Source of the DNA: DATFVJ01 sp963851085
GTDB taxonomy: Bacteria; Actinomycetota; Actinomycetes; Streptosporangiales; Streptosporangiaceae
Reading direction: 5' to 3'
Assembly: GCA_963851085.1 (NCBI GenBank)
Contig: CAWKNX010000009.1
Location: 186,001-250,000 of the forward strand
DNA length: 64,000 nucleotides
Position numbers and translations under genes: made by a program. Below, piece by piece: positions 11,113-20,810 of the stretch (its first letter is position 1; every line of letters starts with the position of its first letter). The notes beneath the pieces are model-generated. The model did no database searches. It saw only the letters and a program-made list of their open reading frames with translations, and was not told the DNA's origin.

Positions 11113-12099
11113 ATGGCCGCACCGCTCGATGTCTCGCCCGTCGAGGTCACGGCCGCCTCGGAGGCAGCGCTGGCCGGGGGCGGGCAGATCGAAGGCCGTT
11201 CGCTCGGGCAGATCGCATGGCGGCGGCTGCGGCGGGACAAGATCGCGATGGCGGGTGGCATCACGGTCCTGGTGCTCGTGGTGGTAGCGCTCATCGGCCC
11301 GCTTGTCGTGGAGTCGCCCAACATCTACCACCAGGGCCTCATCGACCCGACGTTCAGCCGTCCGGTCGGCCCATTCGGGGGGATCAGCCTCGCGCATCCG
11401 CTGGGAGTGGAGCCCGTCAACGGCCGCGACGTCCTCAGCCGGATTGTCAACGGCGCGCGGTACTCCTTGCTGATCGCGTTCATGGCGACCGCGCTCGCGG
11501 TGGGTCTCGGCGTCTTTTTCGGGGTCATCGCCGGCTACTTCGGCGGCTGGCTCGACGCGGTGATCGCGCGGGTGATGGACGTCTTCCTCGCCTTTCCGCT
11601 GCTCGTCTTCGCGATCGCGCTTGTGGGCGTCATACCGCCGAAGGCGTTCGGCCTATCGGGTAACAACCTGCGTATTGGGTTGCTGATTTTTATCATCGGT
11701 TTCTTCAACTGGCCCTACATGGGCCGTATCATCCGCGGCCAGACGCTCTCACTGCGGCAGCGAGAGTTCGTGGACGCCGCCCGCAGCCTTGGCGCACGGT
11801 CCGGATACGTCCTCTTCCGCGAGCTGCTGCCGAACCTGGTAGCGCCGATCATCGTGTACTCGACGCTGCTCATCCCCACCAACATCCTGTTCGAAGCGGC
11901 GCTCTCCTATCTCGGCGTCGGCCTCTACCCGCCGACCCCAACCTGGGGCGGAATGCTGTCCGACGCGGTACAGAATCAGTATTTCCAGATTGATCCTGAG
12001 TTCATGCTCGTCCCCGGCCTCGCCATCTTCATCACCGTGATGGCATTCAATCTCTTCGGTGACGGGCTGCGGGACGCGCTCGACCCGCGGACGCGCTGA
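11113..12099 (+). CDS. oligopeptide ABC transporter permease (DppC/OppC-like)
   Basis: A 328-residue inner-membrane permease of the peptide/nickel ABC importer family. The N-terminal OppC-type segment is cytosolic (SLGQIAWRRLRRDKIAMAGG), followed by the first membrane helix and about five more in the binding-protein-dependent transport domain. The coupling EAA loop reads EFVDAARSLGARSGYVLFRELLPN. The domain ends with the family sequence FNLFGDGLRDALDPR. ATG at 11113 is preceded by a GGGGT-type Shine-Dalgarno. It comes first in a five-gene unit, ahead of the binding protein, which is an uncommon order. Confidence 0.92.
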   Translation: MAAPLDVSPVEVTAASEAALAGGGQIEGRSLGQIAWRRLRRDKIAMAGGITVLVLVVVALIGPLVVESPNIYHQGLIDPTFSRPVGPFGGISLAHPLGVEPVNGRDVLSRIVNGARYSLLIAFMATALAVGLGVFFGVIAGYFGGWLDAVIARVMDVFLAFPLLVFAIALVGVIPPKAFGLSGNNLRIGLLIFIIGFFNWPYMGRIIRGQTLSLRQREFVDAARSLGARSGYVLFRELLPNLVAPIIVYSTLLIPTNILFEAALSYLGVGLYPPTPTWGGMLSDAVQNQYFQIDPEFMLVPGLAIFITVMAFNLFGDGLRDALDPRTR

Positions 12100-12163
12100 G
12101 CGTGTCGGCCACGGACTCAGTCCCTCGTGAACGGCCAGATGTGAATAGGAGGCATCTCACTCG

Positions 12164-13933
12164 ATGAAGAGGCGCATGACATTCGGAGTGGCGGCAGTCG
12201 GCGTCGCGGGGGCCCTCGGGCTCGCCGCGTGCGGCGGCGGCAGCACCCCGAGCAGTAGCAGTAGCAGCAGCAGCAGTAGCAGCCAAGCGACCTACAACGC
12301 CGCGACCACGGGCGTGGTCAATCCCTCCACCCACGCGGGCGGGACGATCGTCTTCGACAACAGCAGCACGCCCGACTCGACGGACCCGGGCAACACCTAC
12401 TACGCGTTCATGTGGAACACGGCCCTCCTCTACGGCCGGTCGCTGGTGACCTACAAGCCCGCGCCGGGCGCGGCCGGCAACCAGATCGTGCCGGACCTCG
12501 CCACCACGCTGGGTCAGGTCAGCGACAATGGTCTGACCTGGACCTACCACCTCAAGCCCAACATCAAGTACGAGGACGGCACGACGGTCACCAGCCAGGA
12601 CGTCAAGTACGCCGTCGAGCGTACCTACGCCAAGGACGTGCTGCCCAACGGCCCCGGGTACTTCCAGCTACTGCTGACCGACCCCAAGTATCCCGGCCCG
12701 TACAAGGACACGACGCCGGACAAGATGGGCCTGACCGGCGTCACGACTCCGGACAACGCCACGGTCGTCTTCCACCTGCAGAAGCCGTTCTCGGACTTCG
12801 ACTACGTGGCGGCACTCCCGCAGACGATCCCGGTGCCGCCGGCCAAGGACACCGGCGCGAACTACCAGCTTCACCCGGTCTCCACCGGCCCGTACATGTT
12901 CCAGAGTTACACGCTGAACAAGCAGTACACGCTGGTGAAGAACCCCAAGTGGGACGCGGCGACCGACCCGAACCGCAAGCAGCTCGCCGACAAGATGGTG
13001 TTCAACCTGAACGTCAACGCGGACACGATCGACCAGAACCTGACCCATAACTTCGCCGACGTCGACCAGGCCGGGAGCGGCGTGCAGGCGGCGGCGCGGG
13101 CGCAGATCCTGTCCAGCCCGACGCTGAAGCAGAACGCGGACAACGCGCTCACCCCCCGCTTGTGGTTCATGTACATCAACAGCATTGTGAAGCCGCTCGA
13201 CAACGTGCACTGCCGCAGGGCCGTCGAGTACGCGACGGACAAGGTGGCCTACCAGACCGCCTACGGCGGCCCGGTCGCGGGCGGGGACATCGCGAGCACC
13301 GTGATGACACCGTCCATGTCCGGCTACAAGAAGTTCGACCTGTACGAGGCCCTCAGCCAGCCGCACGGTGACGTGACCAAGGCCAAGCAGGAACTGGCGG
13401 CCTGCGGTCAGCCGAACGGCTTCAGCACCAACTTCGCCTTCCGTGCCGACCGGCCCAAGGAGAAGGCCGTGGCGACCGCGGAGCAGCAGGCCCTGTCCAG
13501 GGCCGGGATCAAGGTCACACTCCAGGGGTACCCGTCGGGCAAGTACTTCACCGACTTCGCCGGGGTGCCGAACTATGTGCACCAGCACGACCTCGGCCTC
13601 GGCACCCACGGTTGGGCACCGGACTGGCCGGACGGATACGGCATGCTGTACTACCTGGTGGCCGGTCCCGCCATCCAGCCAGCCGGTAACACCAACATCG
13701 GCGAGCTCAACGACCCGGTGGTGAACAACATGTTCGACAAGGCGGTGGCCACCACCGACACGACCGCGAGGAACGCGATCTGGGGCCAGATCGACCAGCA
13801 GGTCATGTCCGACGCGGTCATCATGCCGGGCGTCTACGCGAGAGCGCTGCTGTACCGGAACCCGAACCTGACCAACGTTTTTGTGGCGAATTCCTTCGGC
13901 ATGTACAACTACTCCACCCTCGGCCTGAAGTAG
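12164..13933 (+). CDS. peptide ABC transporter substrate-binding lipoprotein
   Basis: A 589-residue family 5 extracellular solute-binding protein. The signal peptide ends in a lipobox (LGLAACGGG), so the mature Cys should be lipid-anchored. A polyserine linker encoded by AGC/AGT repeats follows. Typical features are PDLATTLGQVSDNGLTWTYHLKPN and the family block YEDGTTVTSQDVKYAVERT. It captures peptides or similar solutes and delivers them to the neighbouring permeases. An AGGAGG lies 11 bp before the ATG. The actual ligand is not predictable. Confidence 0.92.
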   Translation: MKRRMTFGVAAVGVAGALGLAACGGGSTPSSSSSSSSSSSQATYNAATTGVVNPSTHAGGTIVFDNSSTPDSTDPGNTYYAFMWNTALLYGRSLVTYKPAPGAAGNQIVPDLATTLGQVSDNGLTWTYHLKPNIKYEDGTTVTSQDVKYAVERTYAKDVLPNGPGYFQLLLTDPKYPGPYKDTTPDKMGLTGVTTPDNATVVFHLQKPFSDFDYVAALPQTIPVPPAKDTGANYQLHPVSTGPYMFQSYTLNKQYTLVKNPKWDAATDPNRKQLADKMVFNLNVNADTIDQNLTHNFADVDQAGSGVQAAARAQILSSPTLKQNADNALTPRLWFMYINSIVKPLDNVHCRRAVEYATDKVAYQTAYGGPVAGGDIASTVMTPSMSGYKKFDLYEALSQPHGDVTKAKQELAACGQPNGFSTNFAFRADRPKEKAVATAEQQALSRAGIKVTLQGYPSGKYFTDFAGVPNYVHQHDLGLGTHGWAPDWPDGYGMLYYLVAGPAIQPAGNTNIGELNDPVVNNMFDKAVATTDTTARNAIWGQIDQQVMSDAVIMPGVYARALLYRNPNLTNVFVANSFGMYNYSTLGLK

Positions 13934-13971
13934 GCCATCGACCACCTACTCAAACGAAAAGGCAGGTGAAT

Positions 13972-14011
13972 GTGCCGGTGCCCGGCGGCATGGTCTGCCG
14001 GGCACCGGCAC
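13972..14011 (+). promoter_or_regulatory. 14-bp stem-loop between binding protein and permease genes
   Basis: Perfect arms GTGCCGGTGCCCGG and CCGGGCACCGGCAC enclose 12 bases, directly after the binding-protein gene and 7 bases before the next GTG start. Such intergenic hairpins commonly protect the abundant binding-protein mRNA and reduce permease expression. That role is inferred here. Confidence 0.65.
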
Positions 14012-14018
14012 CGCACCC

Positions 14019-15026
14019 GTGATCACATACATCGTCCGGCGGTTGATCGTGACGGTCTTCCTGCTCCTCGTGGTCAGCCTGATCACGTTCGGGATCTTCT
14101 TCCTGATCCCGCGGCTGGCGGGGCAGACCACCGACCAGTTGGCCGCGCAGTACGTGGGGCGCAACCCGACCCCAGCGGCCATCCACGCGATCGAGCAGAA
14201 GCTCGGGTTCAACGAGCCGCTGATCGTGCAGTACGGCCGGTTCGTCAAGGGCCTCGTCGCGGGTGCGCACTACGACGCGGGACCGGACAAGACGTACTGC
14301 CCCCCGCCGTGCTTCGGGTACTCCTTCCGTGACCAGCAGCCGGTGTGGCCGGTGATGATGAGCGACCTCCCGGTCACCGCGTCGCTGGCCATTGGCGCGG
14401 CGGTGCTGTGGCTGGTGGGCGGCACCTCGATCGGCGTGCTCTCGGCGCTGCGGCGCGGCACCTTCTTCGACCGGGCGGCCATGGGCATAGCGCTGGCCGG
14501 CGTATCTCTGCCGATCTTCTTCACCGGGCTGGTCGCACTCGAGCTGTTCAGCTACAAGTGGCCGATCTTCCCGAACATCCAGTACGTACCGTTTACCCAG
14601 AACCCCTATGAGTGGGCCCGCAACCTGGTGCTGCCCTGGGTCACCCTGGCGTTTCTCTATGCGGCCCTGTACGCCCGGCTGACCAGAGCAGGCATGCTGG
14701 AGACGATGGGCGAGGACTACATCCGCACCGCGCGCGCCAAGGGCTTGCCCGAACGCCAGGTCATCGTCAAGCACGAGCTGCGCCCCACCCTCACCCCCAT
14801 CCTCACGATCTTCGGCATGGACGTGGGGCTGCTGCTCGGCGGCGCGGTGCTCACCGAGTTCACCTTCTCGCTGCACGGCCTCGGCCTGTTCACGATTCTC
14901 GCCATCCAGAACAACGATCTCCCGGAGATCCTGGGTGTGGTCATGCTGGCGGCATTCTTCGTGGTCATCGCCAATCTGGTCGTGGACATCATGTACGCCG
15001 TCGTCGATCCGCGGGTGAGGTACTGA
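14019..15026 (+). CDS. oligopeptide ABC transporter permease (DppB/OppB-like)
   Basis: A 335-residue permease with an N-terminal membrane helix (ITYIVRRLIVTVFLLLVVSL) and the typical OppB opening. Residues after helix 1 form an extracytoplasmic loop containing CPPPCFGYSF, followed by about five helices. The EAA coupling loop is EDYIRTARAKGLPERQVIVKHE, written here only in part. It ends with the family sequence DIMYAVVDPRVRY. The GTG start lies just after the intergenic hairpin. Its stop overlaps the next start by one base. Confidence 0.92.
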   Translation: MITYIVRRLIVTVFLLLVVSLITFGIFFLIPRLAGQTTDQLAAQYVGRNPTPAAIHAIEQKLGFNEPLIVQYGRFVKGLVAGAHYDAGPDKTYCPPPCFGYSFRDQQPVWPVMMSDLPVTASLAIGAAVLWLVGGTSIGVLSALRRGTFFDRAAMGIALAGVSLPIFFTGLVALELFSYKWPIFPNIQYVPFTQNPYEWARNLVLPWVTLAFLYAALYARLTRAGMLETMGEDYIRTARAKGLPERQVIVKHELRPTLTPILTIFGMDVGLLLGGAVLTEFTFSLHGLGLFTILAIQNNDLPEILGVVMLAAFFVVIANLVVDIMYAVVDPRVRY

Positions 15027-16159
15027 TGGCGCGCGGCAAGCGCGACCGGGCCGGGGACGCCAAGATGACGGCCACCGCGGAGTCACTCCCGGGGGTGGAC
15101 CCGGCGCCGCACGAGCTGCTTGAGGTCAGGGATCTGCGGATCCATTTCCCGACCGACGACGGGCTGGTCAAGGCGGTGGACGGGCTGTCGTTCCAGCTCG
15201 ACCGGGGCCGGACCCTGGGCATCGTCGGCGAGTCCGGCTCCGGGAAGAGCGTGACCAGTCTCGGCATCCTCGGCCTGCACCAGGGCACCAACGCGCGGAT
15301 CAGCGGCCAGATCTGGCTGGACGGCGAGGAACTGGTCTCCGCGAGCACGGCCCGGATCCGCCAGCTGCGCGGCAACAAGATGGCGATGATCTTCCAGGAC
15401 CCGCTGTCCTCACTGCACCCCTACTATTCCGTGGGTGACCAGATCATCGAGGCGTACCGGGTCCACAACGACGTCGGCAAGAAGGCCGCCCGCGCGCACG
15501 CGATCGAGATGCTGGACCGGGTCGGCATCCCGCAGGCGGCGACGCGGGTGGCCGACTACCCCCACCAGTTCTCCGGCGGGATGCGGCAGCGTGCGATGAT
15601 CGCCATGGCCCTGTCGTGCGATCCGGAGCTGCTCATCGCGGACGAACCGACCACCGCGCTCGACGTCACGGTCCAGGCGCAGATCCTCGACCTGATCTCG
15701 GACCTGCAGGGCGAGTTCGGGTCCGCAGTCATCATCATTACCCACGACCTCGGTGTGGTCGCCGAACTCGCCGACGATGTGCTGGTGATGTACGCAGGCA
15801 AGGCGGTCGAGTACGGCACGGCCGATGACGTCTTCGGGCGGCCGGAACATCCCTACACCTGGGGGCTGCTGAGCTCCATGCCCCGGCTGGACCGTGATCG
15901 GGAAGAGCGGCTCATTCCGATCAAGGGGACACCGCCCAGCCTCATCAAGATGCCGTCCGGCTGCGCGTTCCGCCCCCGTTGTGCCTACGCGGACCTCACC
16001 GGCGGGCGGAGCACGGACGAGGTCCCAGTGCTGCGCGAGACCGCACCCGGCCACCTGAGCGCCTGCCACTTGCCGGCGGGCGAGCGCCGCAGGATCTGGG
16101 CGGAGGACATCAAGCCGGTGGTGGATGGGACCGGCCCGGCGCGCCAGGTGAAGGAGTGA
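15026..16159 (+). CDS. oligopeptide ABC transporter ATPase (DppD/OppD-like)
   Basis: A 377-residue ATPase that powers the importer from the cytosolic face. Walker A is GESGSGKS, the signature is FSGGMRQRAM, Walker B is LLIADEPTTALD, and the switch His is in IITHDLGVV. The C-terminal oligopeptide-transporter extension has the Cys-rich segment SGCAFRPRCAYA and a final Cys (SACHLP), as in iron-sulfur-containing peptide transporter ATPases. The ATG at 15026 overlaps the permease stop (TGATG); an in-frame ATG at 15065 is an alternative. Confidence 0.92.
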   Translation: MARGKRDRAGDAKMTATAESLPGVDPAPHELLEVRDLRIHFPTDDGLVKAVDGLSFQLDRGRTLGIVGESGSGKSVTSLGILGLHQGTNARISGQIWLDGEELVSASTARIRQLRGNKMAMIFQDPLSSLHPYYSVGDQIIEAYRVHNDVGKKAARAHAIEMLDRVGIPQAATRVADYPHQFSGGMRQRAMIAMALSCDPELLIADEPTTALDVTVQAQILDLISDLQGEFGSAVIIITHDLGVVAELADDVLVMYAGKAVEYGTADDVFGRPEHPYTWGLLSSMPRLDRDREERLIPIKGTPPSLIKMPSGCAFRPRCAYADLTGGRSTDEVPVLRETAPGHLSACHLPAGERRRIWAEDIKPVVDGTGPARQVKE

Positions 16160-16160
16160 C

Positions 16161-17201
16161 ATGAGCGCACCGCCGAGCCAGGGCGCCGCCACTGCCGTGC
16201 CAGCGGCGCCTGCCGGGCCTGATGACGCTCTGCTGAGGGTGACCGGACTGGTGAAGCACTTTCCTGTCATGCGCGGCGTCGTTTTCCGCCACCAGGTGGC
16301 AGCGGTCCAGGCCGTCGATGGCCTGGACTTCACCGTGACCCACGGTGAGACGCTCGGGCTGGTCGGGGAATCGGGCTGCGGGAAGACGACCACCGGGCGC
16401 CTGCTCACCCGGCTGCTCGAGCCCACCGGCGGGCAGATCGTATTCGACGGCCACGACATCACGCACCTGCGCGCTGGGCGGATGCGCCCCCTGCGGCGGG
16501 ACATTCAGATGATCTTCCAGGACCCGTACTCGTCGCTGAATCCGCGGCATACCGTCGGTTCGATCGTGGGCGCGCCGTTCCGCCTCCAGCGGATCAAGCC
16601 CGAGCACGGGCTCAAGCGAACTGTGCAGGACCTGCTGGAGCTTGTCGGCCTGAACCCGGAGCACTACAACCGCTACCCGCACGAGTTCTCCGGCGGGCAG
16701 CGGCAGCGTATCGGTATCGCGCGCACGCTGGCGCTGCGGCCGAAGCTGATCGTGGCGGACGAGCCGGTGTCGGCCCTGGACGTCTCGATCCAGGCTCAGG
16801 TCGTGAACCTGCTGGAGGATCTGCAGGATGAGCTCGGCCTGACCTACGTCGTGATCGCCCATGATCTATCCGTCGTACGGCACATCGCCGACCGCGTGGC
16901 GGTCATGTACCTGGGAAAGATCGTCGAACTGGCCAGCAGCGCGCAACTGTACGGCACGCCGCGGCATCCCTATACGGTGGCGCTCCTGTCGGCGGTGCCC
17001 TCGACCGACCCGGGCGCCCGGGGGCGGCGGCACCGCATCCGGCTCCCCGGCGACGTGCCGAGCCCGCTCAACCCGCCGCGAGCGTGCCGTTTCCACACCC
17101 GGTGCTGGAAGGCGCAGGACATCTGCAAGACAACCGAACCGCCGCTGGCCGAGCTGTCCTCGGGTCACCGGGTCGCGTGCCATTTCCCGGAGAACACCTG
17201 A
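16161..17201 (+). CDS. oligopeptide ABC transporter ATPase (DppF/OppF-like)
   Basis: A 346-residue partner ATPase of the importer. Walker A is GESGCGKT, the signature is FSGGQRQRIG, Walker B is LIVADEPVSALD, and the switch is VIAHDLSVVRHIAD. The C-terminal extension again contains Cys residues (CRFHTRCWKAQDIC). It starts one base after the preceding stop and ends the importer operon, facing the convergent FtsX-type gene four bases away. Confidence 0.92.
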   Translation: MSAPPSQGAATAVPAAPAGPDDALLRVTGLVKHFPVMRGVVFRHQVAAVQAVDGLDFTVTHGETLGLVGESGCGKTTTGRLLTRLLEPTGGQIVFDGHDITHLRAGRMRPLRRDIQMIFQDPYSSLNPRHTVGSIVGAPFRLQRIKPEHGLKRTVQDLLELVGLNPEHYNRYPHEFSGGQRQRIGIARTLALRPKLIVADEPVSALDVSIQAQVVNLLEDLQDELGLTYVVIAHDLSVVRHIADRVAVMYLGKIVELASSAQLYGTPRHPYTVALLSAVPSTDPGARGRRHRIRLPGDVPSPLNPPRACRFHTRCWKAQDICKTTEPPLAELSSGHRVACHFPENT

Positions 17202-17205
17202 CCGG

Positions 17206-19737
17206 TCAGTCCGTGGCGATTGCCCCGAGGACGTTCAGCCTGGAGGCACGCCAGGCGGGCCACACCGCGGCGAGCATGCCAATCAGTGCGGCGCCGACGA
17301 GGTAGCCGGCCAGTTGCGCCACGGGTATGGACAGCGTGGTGAATCCGTCGCTCGCCAGTGACCTGCGAAGCGCGGCGCCGAAGGCCAGCCCGAGCGCCAG
17401 GCCGAGCAGCGCACCGAAGACGGAGATCACGACGGCCTCCAGCCGGACCATGCGCCTGAGCTGCCGCCTGCTCATGCCCACCGCGCGGAGCAGGCCGATC
17501 TCACGCGTCCGCTCCACGACCGAAAGCGCAAGCGTGTTGACGATCCCGATCGCCGCGATGATGACCGCGAGGAGCAGGAGCGCAAGAACGATGTTGGTGA
17601 GCGTCGCGATCTGGCCCTTCGCCTCCTGCTTGAGGCCGGTCTGGTCGAGCAGCTTCAGATCCGGGTAGCCCGTGAGGACGGATTGCAGGTCTTTGCGCAC
17701 GCCGGCGCCCGCGCCATTTTCGACCGTGAGGAAGACGTCGTTGACGAGCGGCCGGCTGGTGTGTGCCCGGTACATCGCGGTGGGGAGCACGATGTCGTTG
17801 AAGATCTGCGATGTCGCGTAGATCCCGCTCACCCGGGCCGTAACCGTCGCGCCGTCCTGGAACTGGACGGCCGCCGCCGCGCCAGGTTTCAGATGGTAAG
17901 CGTTCGCGTAGCTCTGGGGCAGCAAGATCCCGCCCGGGCTGGCCGAGCCTGCGACAACAGAAAGCCGCAGCGCACGCGTTATCCCGGCCGCGTCACCGGC
18001 TGCGACCAGCCGGACCTTGCCTGCCAATCGGGCGCTCGCTACGTAAAGCGGCACCGCGGATGCCACCGCAGGCACGTGGGCGAGTGTCGAGGTGACTTCC
18101 GGCCCGAAGGGCGCGAACGAGCGTGACGTCACCACATAGTCGGCGCCGAATCCGGACGCGACCGCGTTGTCGACGGATACCTGGGCGGAGGAGTTCAGCA
18201 CGGTGACGGCGCCGATCAGGGCAAGCCCGATCATCAGCGCCGAGGCGGTCGCGGCGGTGCGCCGCGGGTTGCGCAGCGCGTTCTGCTTCGCCAGGCGCCC
18301 AGGCAAGCCGAAGCTCCTCGGGAACGGCGCGGCGAGCACGCGCACCACCGGGCGGCTCACCGCGGGGGCGAGCATCGCCGCGCCGACGAACACCACTGCG
18401 GCGCCTGCCCCGGTGAGCGCCGCGGTGCTCGCGCCTGACACCGCACGGGCGAGACCGAACGCGGCCATCGCCGCGCCGGTCAGCGTCACGGCGCCCCCGG
18501 CCACCATCCGCACCCGAAGTGAGCGGGTGGGCATGGCCACGTCGTCGCGCAAAGCTGCGACGGGCGGGATCCTGGCTGCGCGCCGGGCGGGGCCGTAGGC
18601 GGCGGCCAGCGTGACCGCGATGCCGACGACGTACGACCAGACCACCGCCTGCGCATTGAGGCCGAACCCGGAGGTCGGCAGCGAGATGCCGAAGGCGGAC
18701 AGCAGGATCCGCAGTAGCTGCGCGAGCCCGAAGCCAAGCGCGAGCCCAACCGTGGCGGCGAAGACACCCACCCCGAGCGCCTCGCCCATGACCGCGCGGG
18801 TTACCTGGGCACGGCTCGCACCGACCGCGCGCAGCAGCGCGAGCTCCCTGGTCCGCTGCGCCACCAGCATGGAGAAGGTGTTGAAGATGATGAACGCGCC
18901 CACGAACACCGCGAGGAAACCGAAGACAAGCAGGAACGTGTTGAGGAACTTCAGCGCCTGCTGGATCATGGTCGCGTTTTCCTTCGCCACCTGGGCGCCC
19001 GTGACCGCCTCGAAGCCCGCGGGCAGGATGGCCTGTACACGGGCACGAAGTACCGCCTGGCTGACGCCAGGCGCGGCGTGCACGTCGATCTCGCTCACGT
19101 AGCCGGGCTTGAGCAGCAACCGCTGCGCCGTGGCGGGATCGAATGCCGTGAGTGTGGCGCCCGCGAGGTTGCCCAGGCTTCCGAACTGGAAGATGCCGAC
19201 GAGCGTCATCGTCTGCGCGGGCCCGCGGGTGAGAATGCGGACCCGGTCACCCGGCCGGTAACCCGCCTTGGCCGCGGTAATGGTGTCGATCGCGACCTCG
19301 CCGGGGGAGCGCGGGCCCCGTCCTGCGGTCAGCCGCAGCGGCGAGAGGTCGGGGATGGCGTGCCACGCGACGCCAATCGTCGGCGGGCCCGTGCTGGCGA
19401 CAACCTTGCCGTCCCTGCCTACGACCGCCGCGTAGCCGGTCACGCTGGGCAGCAGCTGAACGACTCCGGTGACCTTGCGCACCTGGGCGAGAAAGCTGTC
19501 GGGCACCGGCTTGCGGTCGGTCTGGCCCTGCTGGCCGTCGAAGGCGGCCTGTCCACGGACGACCACATCCGTACCCTTGCCGATCTGGGCGAACAGCGTG
19601 TCGAACGTATTCTGCAGGGTCTGCGTGAAGATCAGCGTCCCGGCGACGAACGACACACCGAGCATGACGGCGAGCGCGGTCAGTGCCAGCCGCACCTTGT
19701 GGGCGTTGAGGTTGCGGAGCGTGACCTTGGCGATCAT
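17206..19737 (-). CDS. FtsX/MacB-type ABC transporter permease
   Basis: An 843-residue membrane protein with two FtsX modules. It has an N-terminal helix (LTALAVMLGVSFVAGTLIF), a large extracytoplasmic domain, helices near 270-390, a second membrane set near 410-450 and 480-510, a second periplasmic domain, and three C-terminal helices. The conserved cytosolic turns QRTRELALLRAVGASRAQV and ERTREIGLLRAVGMSRRQL mark each module. It pairs with the ATPase gene upstream (4-bp overlap). Relatives export lipids, peptides or drugs, or act mechanically on cell-wall enzymes; the cargo here is unknown. Confidence 0.9.
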   Translation of the reverse strand: MIAKVTLRNLNAHKVRLALTALAVMLGVSFVAGTLIFTQTLQNTFDTLFAQIGKGTDVVVRGQAAFDGQQGQTDRKPVPDSFLAQVRKVTGVVQLLPSVTGYAAVVGRDGKVVASTGPPTIGVAWHAIPDLSPLRLTAGRGPRSPGEVAIDTITAAKAGYRPGDRVRILTRGPAQTMTLVGIFQFGSLGNLAGATLTAFDPATAQRLLLKPGYVSEIDVHAAPGVSQAVLRARVQAILPAGFEAVTGAQVAKENATMIQQALKFLNTFLLVFGFLAVFVGAFIIFNTFSMLVAQRTRELALLRAVGASRAQVTRAVMGEALGVGVFAATVGLALGFGLAQLLRILLSAFGISLPTSGFGLNAQAVVWSYVVGIAVTLAAAYGPARRAARIPPVAALRDDVAMPTRSLRVRMVAGGAVTLTGAAMAAFGLARAVSGASTAALTGAGAAVVFVGAAMLAPAVSRPVVRVLAAPFPRSFGLPGRLAKQNALRNPRRTAATASALMIGLALIGAVTVLNSSAQVSVDNAVASGFGADYVVTSRSFAPFGPEVTSTLAHVPAVASAVPLYVASARLAGKVRLVAAGDAAGITRALRLSVVAGSASPGGILLPQSYANAYHLKPGAAAAVQFQDGATVTARVSGIYATSQIFNDIVLPTAMYRAHTSRPLVNDVFLTVENGAGAGVRKDLQSVLTGYPDLKLLDQTGLKQEAKGQIATLTNIVLALLLLAVIIAAIGIVNTLALSVVERTREIGLLRAVGMSRRQLRRMVRLEAVVISVFGALLGLALGLAFGAALRRSLASDGFTTLSIPVAQLAGYLVGAALIGMLAAVWPAWRASRLNVLGAIATD

Positions 19738-20558
19738 TGACCGGCCTTCGGTGCCCCGGGCTCTGGATCCGGCCTGCCGTCACCCGACGGCCAGCGCCGC
19801 AGCCGTTCGAGCACCCGCTCCGCTGTCGGCTCGGCCAACTGGCCGGCGATGCGCCCGTCGCTCAGGAAGATGACGAGATCGGCGTAACCCGCCGCCACCG
19901 GGTCATGGGTCACCATGACGACGGTCTGGCTCATCTCGCGGACGGAGCGGCGAAGAAACGACAGGACCTCGGCGCCGGATCTGGAGTCGAGATTCCCCGT
20001 TGGCTCGTCGGCGAAGACGATCGCGGGGCGGGTGGCGAGTGCCCTCGCGCAGGCGAGCCGCTGCTGCTGACCGCCGGACAGCTCGGCTGGCCGGTGGGAG
20101 AGCCGGTCCCGCAGCCCGATCGTGTCGATGACGGTGTCCAGCCACGCCTGGTCAGGCTTCGCGCCCGCGATGTCCAGCGGAAGTGTGATGTTCTCCCCGG
20201 CGGTGAGCGTCGGCACCAGGTTGAATGCCTGGAAGACGAAGCCGATGCGGTCCCGCCGCAGCCGCGTCAGGCGTTTGTCATTCAGCCGGCCTAGCTCGAC
20301 GTCGCCGATGTACACCTCGCCAGAGGTGACAGAGTCCAGCCCGGCCAGGCAATGCATGAGCGTCGACTTGCCCGAGCCAGACGGGCCCATCACCGCCGTA
20401 TAGGCACCCTTCGGGATGCCCAGGGTGAGGCGGTCGAGCGCGACGACGCGAGCGTCGCCTTGGCCGTAGACCTTCGTGACTGCGACGGCACGGGCGGCGA
20501 AGCCATCCGGAGATGACCCGGCAAGTGCCTCGGGTGTGGTTGCTGCGGCGATCGTCAC
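19734..20558 (-). CDS. ABC transporter ATPase (MacB/LolD type)
   Basis: A 274-residue ATPase serving the FtsX-type permease. Walker A is GPSGSGKST, the signature is LSGGQQQRLACARAL, Walker B is IVFADEPTGNLDS, and the His switch is VMVTHDPVAAGYAD. About 20 N-terminal and 35 C-terminal residues lie outside the domain. It overlaps the permease start by 4 bp, so the two are translationally coupled. Confidence 0.92.
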   Translation of the reverse strand: MTIAAATTPEALAGSSPDGFAARAVAVTKVYGQGDARVVALDRLTLGIPKGAYTAVMGPSGSGKSTLMHCLAGLDSVTSGEVYIGDVELGRLNDKRLTRLRRDRIGFVFQAFNLVPTLTAGENITLPLDIAGAKPDQAWLDTVIDTIGLRDRLSHRPAELSGGQQQRLACARALATRPAIVFADEPTGNLDSRSGAEVLSFLRRSVREMSQTVVMVTHDPVAAGYADLVIFLSDGRIAGQLAEPTAERVLERLRRWPSGDGRPDPEPGAPKAGQ

Positions 20559-20589
20559 CCATGCCTCCTCGGCCAGGGACCCGCGATCT

Positions 20590-20810
20590 TTTCAGGTGTT
20601 CTCCCGCGAGCTCTCCGCCCGGGGAACCCGCGAACTCCGGCGCGCTGACGGTCGGCATATTCTGCCGCAAGCTCTGCCAGCCCGCGGGGACGACCTCCCG
20701 GGCCCCCGCAGGGGCGCGGTCAGGCGTTCTCCCGCAAGCTCTGCCAGCCCGGGGGAGCGACCCCCCGGGACCCCCCGCAGGGGCGGCGGTCAGGCGTTCT
20801 CCCGCAAGAA
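20590..20810. repeat. tandem copies of a gene 3' end plus GC palindromes
   Basis: The last bases of the ABC-2 permease gene (TCAGGCGTTCTCCCGCAAG on the plus strand, encoding the C-terminal RENA and stop) recur in more or less degenerate form near 20594, 20658 and 20718 as well as at the real gene end near 20788. GC-rich palindromes separate them (about 20680-20710 and 20746-20780). The palindromes may terminate transcription of the permease. Confidence 0.75.
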
